Virus record (IMG/VR): IMGVR_UViG_3300038418_000209
Coordinates: 1 to 42,393 of that record
Source: a virus
DNA length: 42,393 bases
Reading direction: 5' to 3' (one strand)
Shown: positions 1-4,403 of the stretch, piece by piece
Layout of the letters: every line of letters starts with the position of its first letter
How positions within the stretch are numbered: the stretch's first letter is position 1
The notes under the pieces: model-generated
What the model was told of the DNA's origin: nothing
Database searches by the model: none
The model's input: only the letters and a program-made list of their open reading frames with translations
Position numbers and translations under genes: made by a program

Positions 1-603
1 GGTGAGTCCCTCGGCGCTCCATTGCTTGATGCCCGTTTCGCATTTGGCTTTGTCGCGTTCGCGGCTGCGCTGGTCGGCATCGAGTCCCTTGATTCTGCGG
101 GCGCGCACGTCGGCGCGCTCCTTGTATTTCGCGTGTCGGATGGCGCCGGCGGCGCGCTCCTTCCAGTAGCAAGATTGCTCCCACATCTTAATGGATCGCC
201 GCATCCCGTTCTCGATGCGTTCGGCGTCCTTGCGGGCGTGCTTCTCGCTGTGATGGCCAACTAAAATCGGCTGGCCCAGCGGAATATTATCCGCAATGGC
301 AGAAACGGCCTTCCGGGCCTGATCGGCGTCTTTGGCGCGGTGCTGGCTGTAATCGCTGAACCGGTCGGCGCGCTCCTCGGCGCGGTCGACGAGCGTCGTG
401 TCCTCGTCGCCAATCTCTCCGGCTAACTCTATCAAGAGGTCCTCGCGGCTTGGGGTCCACATCGGGGCGACGAAAAAGCCTTGTTTCGGTGCCCATATGA
501 AGCCCGCAGCCTTGACGCGGGCGTAAGTCTCCGAGTCGAGCCGAGAGACGGAATACAAACGGAGTTTGTTATCCTCGGGTGAATAAGTCGCGGTGTAGAT
601 CAT
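1..603 (-). CDS. DUF3560 family protein, 3' end beyond the window
   Basis: The minus strand is open from an ATG at 603 to the window edge (201 codons, no stop). The N-terminus (MIYTATYSPEDNKLRLYSVS) is followed by AAGFIWAPKQGFFVAPMW, then ERADRFSDYSQHRAKDADQA, GQPILVGHHSEKHARKDAER, and YWKERAAGAIRHAKYKER with RARRIKGL. I recognise this order of motifs as the DUF3560 domain, found in proteins of plasmids, integrative elements and phages; the biochemical role is unknown. The start is supported by a GAGGAG Shine-Dalgarno eight bases upstream. It is the last visible gene of the leftward block and is preceded by palindrome copy 1 and a leader almost identical to that of the gene at 19662. The C-terminal part cannot be seen. 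Confidence 0.85.
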   Translation of the reverse strand, partial: MIYTATYSPEDNKLRLYSVSRLDSETYARVKAAGFIWAPKQGFFVAPMWTPSREDLLIELAGEIGDEDTTLVDRAEERADRFSDYSQHRAKDADQARKAVSAIADNIPLGQPILVGHHSEKHARKDAERIENGMRRSIKMWEQSCYWKERAAGAIRHAKYKERADVRARRIKGLDADQRSRERDKAKCETGIKQWSAEGLT

Positions 604-628
604 TGATTGCGCTCCTCATCGCTGCTCG

Positions 629-642
629 GTGCAGTCCTGCAC
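629..642 (-). repeat. Palindromic intergenic repeat, copy 1
   Basis: Perfect GTGCAG-NN-CTGCAC. Read on the minus strand it follows the TAA of the 649-951 gene by 7 nt and precedes the Shine-Dalgarno and ATG of the DUF3560 gene. Confidence 0.9.
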
Positions 643-648
643 TAACTC

Positions 649-951
649 TTATGCGTAAAGGTCAATTTGCTTCGCCGACCCTTGGGCCTCGCCGCTTGCT
701 CGCTTGTAAGCCTCTACCATTTCATGGCCGACGGCTGCGGCGCGCTTCGGAAATCGCCGCTCGTCGCTGCGACTCCAGCACGAAACCTTACGCCATACGC
801 CATCAAAGACTTCGATCAAGATCCGGTAGCATGGTTCGCCGTTGCCAGGGAATAGAAATACCTGCACGCGGAACTGGCCAACGCGCCGCTCTTCGATAAT
901 CGCGGCTGGCTGTACGGCCATCGTTCGGTAGCCTCTAACGTATTCAAACAT
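649..951 (-). CDS. Hypothetical protein, 100 aa
   Basis: Not recognised. The product is basic (many Arg/Lys), with a likely beta-rich central part (VGQFRVQVFLFPGNGEPCYR) and no signal peptide or transmembrane segment. The ATG at 951 lies six bases after the stop of the upstream zinc-finger gene, and its AGAGG Shine-Dalgarno sits inside that gene's end, so the two are probably translationally coupled. Palindrome copy 1 follows 7 nt after the TAA. Membership of the leftward operon is clear from spacing; the function is not. Confidence 0.65.
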   Translation of the reverse strand: MFEYVRGYRTMAVQPAAIIEERRVGQFRVQVFLFPGNGEPCYRILIEVFDGVWRKVSCWSRSDERRFPKRAAAVGHEMVEAYKRASGEAQGSAKQIDLYA

Positions 952-957
952 AGTCGC

Positions 958-1209
958 TTACCTCTGAGGCTCAAGCCTCGTCGCCGCTTGCCCTTCGTCG
1001 CTTCTAGCGCTGAACAATGACAAGGACTGAAACATATGCTCATTCTTCCAACGTTTAGCCCATACGTTCAACGCTTGGCCGGGCAGGTTCCGATAACAAA
1101 ACCCGCAGAGACCAAAATGATAATCAGGCCCCAATTCCCCAATCCCACACCGCGCGCACTTCCCCATTCCTTCATTGCTCGCGCTCTTCGGTGTCTTAAT
1201 CTTCGCCAT
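958..1209 (-). CDS. Small zinc-finger protein, 83 aa
   Basis: Residues 18-40 contain CARCG then CGFCYR, a CxxC...CxxC spacing typical of a treble-clef or zinc-ribbon knuckle. The N-terminus is basic (MAKIKTPKSASNEGMGK). An AAAGGA Shine-Dalgarno lies three bases before the ATG. It is the first gene downstream of the strong leftward promoter at 1316-1343 and therefore probably heads an early transcript. Small zinc proteins of this kind in phages often act as DNA- or RNA-binding or host-takeover factors, but nothing here identifies a target. Confidence 0.7.
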   Translation of the reverse strand: MAKIKTPKSASNEGMGKCARCGIGELGPDYHFGLCGFCYRNLPGQALNVWAKRWKNEHMFQSLSLFSARSDEGQAATRLEPQR

Positions 1210-1315
1210 ATGTCCTTTATTCTAAAGGAGAATCGACGGGCTTAGATGTCTCCGCCCAGTCCGCTCTGCATATTTGAGATTCGGGATTGCTCCAGCAAGC
1301 CGGTTCATGGGTTCC

Positions 1316-1343
1316 AGTATAAGCGGCTTATGGCATTTGTCAA
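1316..1343 (-). promoter_or_regulatory. Strong sigma70-like promoter, leftward
   Basis: On the minus strand TTGACA (1338-1343), a 16-base spacer and TATACT (1316-1321), preceded by TTCCC. It lies about 110 bp upstream of the 958-1209 gene. The TTCCCTTGACA core is shared with the rightward promoter at 3904. Confidence 0.75.
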
Positions 1344-1389
1344 GGGAAATCCTTAGGTGGTGGTAAGGTGTTGTTTCTCAGACGCTTGC

Positions 1390-1417
1390 GGTGTAAGTCT
1401 GTTAGCGTGTTTGTCAA
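1390..1417 (-). promoter_or_regulatory. Possible second leftward promoter
   Basis: On the minus strand a perfect TTGACA (1412-1417) is followed after 16 bases by TACACC (1390-1395), or after 15 by TTACAC. The -10 is weak. It may be a tandem start upstream of the 1316-1343 promoter. The remainder of the 1210-1547 gap holds nothing else that I can identify. Confidence 0.35.
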
Positions 1418-1530
1418 ACCCTCTTTAACATCAGTTTTGGTGTATTTGAGGCTTTGCGGGGGGCTTTTGAGCCTTGCGAGTGATCGCGGCTTGGTTTCCT
1501 AGTGGAATCCGCTTGACGGGGCTGCGTCAT

Positions 1531-1559
1531 TGTGACACCATTATGACATGAGAATGACA
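1531..1559 (+). promoter_or_regulatory. Three TGACA heptads at 11-bp spacing (candidate operator)
   Basis: TGTGACA (1531), TATGACA (1542) and AATGACA (1553) are direct repeats with exactly 11-bp periodicity. They span the start codons (1548 or 1554) of the ribbon-helix-helix gene. RHH repressors commonly bind short tandem half-sites about one helical turn apart and autoregulate; binding here is inference. Confidence 0.45.
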
Positions 1560-1853
1560 CTGAGAATACCAGAAGAGATTTACAATGGCTTGGTTGAGCG
1601 GGCGAAGGTAGACCGGCGGTCGGTCAACGCTCAGGTGGTCCACGTCGTGGCGCTCTACCTAAAAGCTAAGGGAGAACCGACGGAGAAGCCCTCGCTGATG
1701 GCACCGCAGCGCGCGGAACCGGCGCCAGCGGCGAATCCAGTCGGCGGGTCCTGGCTGCAGGATCTCGGTCGACTGCGCCAGTTCCGGGAAATGCGGAATC
1801 GGGACCCTAACTCCGAAGCGGAATGGGAAACCTTCAAGCGCAAGGGATATTGA
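1548..1853 (+). CDS. Arc-like ribbon-helix-helix DNA-binding protein
   Basis: Residues 1-40 (MRMTLRIPEEIYNGLVERAK, then RRSVNAQVVHVVALYLKA) match the Arc/CopG ribbon-helix-helix pattern: a short strand, an amphipathic helix, the R-S-x-N-A-Q turn and a second helix. RHH dimers bind DNA with the paired strands. The C-terminal 60 residues are Pro/Ala-rich and then charged. No clear Shine-Dalgarno precedes the ATG at 1548; an alternative ATG lies at 1554. It is the only rightward gene inside the leftward block and is separated from the converging 1899-2108 gene by a GC hairpin. It is a candidate regulator of the divergent leftward promoters and of its own start region, where TGACA heptads are found. 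Confidence 0.75.
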   Translation: MRMTLRIPEEIYNGLVERAKVDRRSVNAQVVHVVALYLKAKGEPTEKPSLMAPQRAEPAPAANPVGGSWLQDLGRLRQFREMRNRDPNSEAEWETFKRKGY

Positions 1854-1861
1854 AGGTGGGG

Positions 1862-1887
1862 CGGGCGCCGATGGTTCACGGCGCCCG
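1862..1887. terminator. GC-rich hairpin between convergent genes
   Basis: Perfect 9-bp arms CGGGCGCCG and CGGCGCCCG around the 8-nt loop ATGGTTCA. It lies between the 3' ends of the rightward 1548-1853 and leftward 1899-2108 genes, so it may act in both directions. There is no U-tract, so it is not a classical intrinsic terminator. Confidence 0.45.
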
Positions 1888-1898
1888 GAGTCGGTGGG

Positions 1899-2108
1899 CT
1901 AAAGGCGGGGGATGGAATTGAAGTTGGCCTGAGCGAGCTTCGCTCGGCGGTCGTGCAGTAATTCGCGATCGCGCCAGCCATCATAGCGGCTGACCGTCTC
2001 GGGCTCGATTTGGTCGAGGCAGGTGGCGCAGACGAGCTCGGCGCGCCGGGTCCAGTAGAGACCAGAGCAAGGGTTATTGCAGCGGGGGCAGGTAACGGGG
2101 TCAGCCAC
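1899..2108 (-). CDS. Small zinc-ribbon protein, 69 aa, GTG start
   Basis: The N-terminal half contains CPRCNNPC and then CATCLDQ, two Cys knuckles about 20 residues apart; the rest is charged and helical (GWRDRELLHDRRAKLAQAN). The GTG at 2108 is chosen because an AAAGGGGG Shine-Dalgarno stands just upstream and palindrome copy 2 lies immediately before that. The start overlaps the 3' end of the HTH gene (stop at 2101). The function is unknown. Confidence 0.65.
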   Translation of the reverse strand: MADPVTCPRCNNPCSGLYWTRRAELVCATCLDQIEPETVSRYDGWRDRELLHDRRAKLAQANFNSIPRL

Positions 2109-2421
2109 GGCGCGCCCCCTTTCCCGTCGTGCAGTCCTGCACTACGGAATCCCCGAAGCGAAGGAAGGTGAAGCGGCAGGCGGGGCAGGATTTGATGTGC
2201 TCCAAGGTTAGAGGCGTCTTGGTGAAGGCGAAGCTTGGGGACTTCGGGCAGGGTTTCATGTCTGCGGCCTCTTCGAGGAGGAGTATACGGCTGGCATGGC
2301 GGCAATCAGGTCCATTGGCACCGGTCTCCCATCGGGACCAAGTTGTGACGGAGATACCGAGTAGGTTCGCCGCGGCCGCCTGGGTGAGCTTGAGTTTACC
2401 GCGAAGGGTTTTCAGGTCCAT
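2101..2421 (-). CDS. XRE-type helix-turn-helix protein, 106 aa
   Basis: Residues 1-50 (MDLKTLRGKLKLTQAAAANL, LGISVTTWSRWETG) are a clear lambda-repressor/XRE helix-turn-helix: LTQAAAANLLGIS is helices 2-3 and TTWSRWETG follows. The second half carries CPAC and CPKS Cys pairs that could bind zinc. The ATG at 2421 has an AAAGGAG Shine-Dalgarno. The reading frame runs through palindrome copy 2 and ends over the start of the next gene. It is the best transcription-factor candidate near the repeat network, alongside the RHH protein at 1548; which repressor, if any, binds the palindrome cannot be read from sequence. Confidence 0.75.
   Translation of the reverse strand: MDLKTLRGKLKLTQAAAANLLGISVTTWSRWETGANGPDCRHASRILLLEEAADMKPCPKSPSFAFTKTPLTLEHIKSCPACRFTFLRFGDSVVQDCTTGKGARRG
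2129..2142 (-). repeat. Palindromic intergenic repeat, copy 2
   Basis: Perfect GTGCAG-NN-CTGCAC. It lies just upstream of the GTG start of the 1899-2108 gene and inside the last codons of the HTH gene. Confidence 0.9.
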
Positions 2422-2602
2422 CGGTTGTGACTCCTTTCGTCGGCCAGATGGCCAGCGCCGCGAAGGTCAGGCCAGCGGCTATAATAAGGTTAACCGTCGC
2501 GTCGCCGTGGAGGTGCCGCGCCGCGCAGTCGCCCGCGACGCCAGAAGCGACCAGCGCCGAGAGGAAATTAAGGCAAGAGACAATCTGTCGGGTTCGGTGC
2601 AT
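2396..2602 (-). CDS. Small membrane protein, 68 aa
   Basis: Contains two hydrophobic stretches, around residues 8-25 (IVSCLNFLSALVASGVAG) and 37-53 (VNLIIAAGLTFAALAIW), which fits a two-pass inner-membrane protein with a short polar tail. The start at 2602 has AAGGAG four bases upstream. The 3' end overlaps the HTH gene start by 26 bp, and the gene directly follows the small lipoprotein gene. The pairing with a lipoprotein recalls lysis cassettes, but neither protein matches a known holin or spanin. Confidence 0.6.
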   Translation of the reverse strand: MHRTRQIVSCLNFLSALVASGVAGDCAARHLHGDATVNLIIAAGLTFAALAIWPTKGVTTDGPENPSR

Positions 2603-2610
2603 GGGGCTCC

Positions 2611-2739
2611 TTATGGCTTCCCGTGGATCGGTGGCCGGCGGGCCGGGAAAGATTGGGTAGACGTCGGCTGCGGTGGCTGTGGGCAGGCGGTCAACGCAAG
2701 AATGGAAAGCAAGAGAACTGCTAGGGTGATTCGCTTCAT
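2611..2739 (-). CDS. Small proline-rich lipoprotein, 42 aa
   Basis: MKRITLAVLLLSILALTAC is a canonical lipoprotein signal peptide with lipobox LTAC (Cys19). The mature part is about 24 residues, with Pro-rich PQPPQPTSTQ. The ATG at 2739 is supported by GGGAGG nine bases upstream; a longer reading from 2856 lacks a signal and is disfavoured. Size, proline content and lipobox resemble an Rz1-type outer-membrane spanin, but no Rz-like partner with a coiled coil is adjacent, so the assignment is open. Confidence 0.6.
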   Translation of the reverse strand: MKRITLAVLLLSILALTACPQPPQPTSTQSFPARRPPIHGKP

Positions 2740-2800
2740 AGCTGATAACCTCCCACGGGCGCCAAGCGGAGCCGGACGCCCGCGGCGGGCGATCAGCATT

Positions 2801-3031
2801 CTAGTGCCGGAGATGTATATAGCTGTCGCCGGCGTTGATTTCCCGGCAGTCTCCACCGCGGCCCGCGAATGCTAGTGCCACGAGCGCCCTAAAACAGTTT
2901 TCCTCCTCAGTTTCGCAGCCGCGTGGCCCGTCATACGTCCACGTGGTACCGTCAGGCCCAGTTGCCAAGAATACTGCTGGATACGGCGGTCGTGATAAGC
3001 GGATGAGCGTGTTGGTTATGTTGATTGTCAT
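2801..3031 (-). CDS. Hypothetical protein, 76 aa
   Basis: Not recognised. The start at 3031 is set by a GAGGAGG Shine-Dalgarno and by palindrome copy 3 about 30 bp upstream. The sequence has a beta-like N-terminal half (AVFLATGPDGTTWTYDG) and an acidic middle (ETEEENCFRALVALAF). It is probably soluble and is part of the leftward block. Confidence 0.6.
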   Translation of the reverse strand: MTINITNTLIRLSRPPYPAVFLATGPDGTTWTYDGPRGCETEEENCFRALVALAFAGRGGDCREINAGDSYIHLRH

Positions 3032-3062
3032 AAATCCTCCTCGTCGCGCTTCCCTGCGCGCG

Positions 3063-3076
3063 GTGCAGTCCTGCAC
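3063..3076 (-). repeat. Palindromic intergenic repeat, copy 3
   Basis: Perfect GTGCAG-NN-CTGCAC. On the minus strand the TAG stop of the 3076-3228 gene shares its final G with the first base of the repeat. Confidence 0.9.
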
Positions 3077-3228
3077 TACGCCTCGGCGAGGACCAACCTC
3101 GCCACCAGGAAGTACACGGCATGCTCCAGCACGTCGCTCCATTCGATGCGGTAGGTCAGCCGCTCGCGCGTGTACTCTCGCCGCTCGACATCCCAGAACA
3201 TCCCCTCGACGGTTACGTAGCGGATCAT
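3076..3228 (-). CDS. Small hypothetical protein, 50 aa
   Basis: Translates as MIRYVTVEGMFWDVERREYT followed by RERLTYRIEWSDVLEHAVYF and a short hydrophobic tail. It starts just after a GAGAGGGG-like Shine-Dalgarno. The TAG stop runs straight into palindrome copy 3, exactly as at 7185, 12344 and 19626, which supports this frame over the overlapping longer reading in another frame. The function is unknown. Confidence 0.55.
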   Translation of the reverse strand: MIRYVTVEGMFWDVERREYTRERLTYRIEWSDVLEHAVYFLVARLVLAEA

Positions 3229-3291
3229 CTTCGTTACCCCTCTCGGCACAGCGCCGGGTCGGCGGTCTCGCCAGCATGCCAGCGACCGGTG

Positions 3292-3456
3292 CTACTCATC
3301 ATGCAGCCGTTCGATAGCCAGCGACAGGTCGTCAATCTGCACTACGGGGCGCCGGCGCGGCCATGCGATAGGCTCGCCTGTATGTAGCGACTCCTCGACG
3401 GCTGCGTTACATGCAGGGCAAAGCAGTTCATCGATGCAAGTGCAATCGTTAGTCAT
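3292..3456 (-). CDS. Small Cys-containing protein, 54 aa
   Basis: MTNDCTCIDELLCPACNAAV carries a CxC...CxxC cluster that could bind zinc; the C-terminus is acidic and helical. The ATG at 3456 (or the adjacent one at 3459) follows GGAGGGAAGG. A longer start at 3489 would overlap the -10 element of the promoter at 3488-3515 and is rejected. It is the first gene of that leftward transcript. Confidence 0.6.
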   Translation of the reverse strand: MTNDCTCIDELLCPACNAAVEESLHTGEPIAWPRRRPVVQIDDLSLAIERLHDE

Positions 3457-3487
3457 CATCCTTCCCTCCTCGTCGTCTCCAGTCTCC

Positions 3488-3515
3488 ACTATACACCTGC
3501 CAACGCACTTGTCAA
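3488..3515 (-). promoter_or_regulatory. Strong sigma70-like promoter, leftward
   Basis: On the minus strand TTGACA (3510-3515), a 16-base spacer and TATAGT (3488-3493). It drives the 3292-3456 gene and the leftward operon beyond it. It has the same 16-base spacing as the promoters at 1316 and 3904. Confidence 0.75.
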
Positions 3516-3826
3516 TCTAATTCTGGGGGCTCGCCGCAGATAGTTGGCCCTCGACGTGCGAGGAGCCTGCAACTGGGTGGAGGTTCGGCGCCAGGTCCGC
3601 CGCTCGCATCCTTATCTTATGCGCGCCTCCTGGGCGGTCCCTTCGGGGCGGATGGCTCGCTGCGGGCGACCGGCGCCACCCCATCTGGAGGACCGCGACA
3701 CCTTCCCCGTACTCCGCGACCGCGCCGCTCCCGCCGCGCGCGCCCAAGGCTCTCCCCCCGCCCGCCGCCGCGCGGTTTATTTTTTCACTGAGGACAGCGC
3801 CCTATCTCTAAATCGGAATTGAATTT

Positions 3827-3852
3827 TTGAAAAAAGGGGGTGATTTTTTCAA
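3827..3852. repeat. AT-rich perfect inverted repeat
   Basis: Arms TTGAAAAAA and TTTTTTCAA around the loop GGGGGTGA. It lies in the divergent gap 3516-3903 between leftward and rightward promoters. The left part of that gap (3530-3780) is very GC-rich and shows no convincing gene; the right part switches abruptly to A/T runs. It could be an operator, a UP-like element or an origin component; no assignment is possible. Confidence 0.4.
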
Positions 3853-3903
3853 GTCAAAGAAAAGGAAGGAAATAAAAAGCGGGCAAAAACCAGGAGAATT
3901 CCC

Positions 3904-3931
3904 TTGACATCAAGAAAAATCAGAGTAATCT
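3904..3931 (+). promoter_or_regulatory. Strong sigma70-like promoter, rightward
   Basis: TTGACA (3904-3909), a 16-base spacer and TAATCT (3926-3931). The expected transcription start falls at about 3937-3939, on the ATG of the HNH gene, so the transcript would be leaderless or nearly so. Confidence 0.7.
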
Positions 3932-3937
3932 AGGTTT

Positions 3938-4396
3938 ATGAAAACATGCTACACCTGCACGGCTGAAAAACCGGAGGCCGAGTTTTATAAAGGGCGGGGG
4001 GAGTGTAAGGTTTGTGCGAGGGCTCGGAATTTGAAGTGGCTGGCAGAGCATCCGGATAGGGGGGTGGAGTTAAAGAGGCGGTGGCGGAAGGAGCATAAGG
4101 CGGAAATCCGAGAGTACTACCGGAACTGGTACGACACAAAGGGGAGGAAACGGGCGAGAGATTACGCAGAGGTGATTAAGTCTTGGGATGCGGCAAATCC
4201 CGAGAAGCGGGTGGCGCGTGACGCTTTGAGGGTAGCGATTCGATCAAGGAAGATAGTTCGTCCGAAGCTATGCCAAGGATGCAGAAAGGCGCTTAGGCTC
4301 CATGCGCACCATAGGGATTACATGAGGCCGCTTGAGGTGATTTGGCTGTGCGCGAGTTGCCACAAGCTGGAGCATACCAACAGAAAGACGAAGTGA
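3938..4396 (+). CDS. HNH-type nuclease with zinc knuckles, 152 aa
   Basis: The N-terminus (MKTCYTCTAEKPEAEFY) is a CxxC knuckle common in phage HNH-like proteins, followed by CKVC. A basic helical middle leads to CQGC, LHAHHRDYMRPLEVIWLC and CASCHKLEH, the CxxC-x-HxHH...CxxCH layout of a zinc-stapled HNH (beta-beta-alpha-metal) site. It is predicted to nick or cut DNA. No Shine-Dalgarno precedes the ATG, and the promoter places the transcript start on it, so leaderless translation is likely. It may be a free-standing homing endonuclease; the next ORF has an HNH insertion of its own. Confidence 0.8.
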   Translation: MKTCYTCTAEKPEAEFYKGRGECKVCARARNLKWLAEHPDRGVELKRRWRKEHKAEIREYYRNWYDTKGRKRARDYAEVIKSWDAANPEKRVARDALRVAIRSRKIVRPKLCQGCRKALRLHAHHRDYMRPLEVIWLCASCHKLEHTNRKTK

Positions 4397-4403
4397 GCAG
4401 CTT

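Noticed and set aside
1655-2305. 216-codon leftward frame
   Set aside because: Overlaps three better supported genes and reads as low-complexity Ser/Pro/Arg sequence.
3517-3822. Open frames on both strands in the GC-rich gap
   Set aside because: Arg/Gly/Pro/Ala-rich products without Shine-Dalgarno or domain; one ends next to the -35 of the 3488-3515 promoter. Composition explains the openness.
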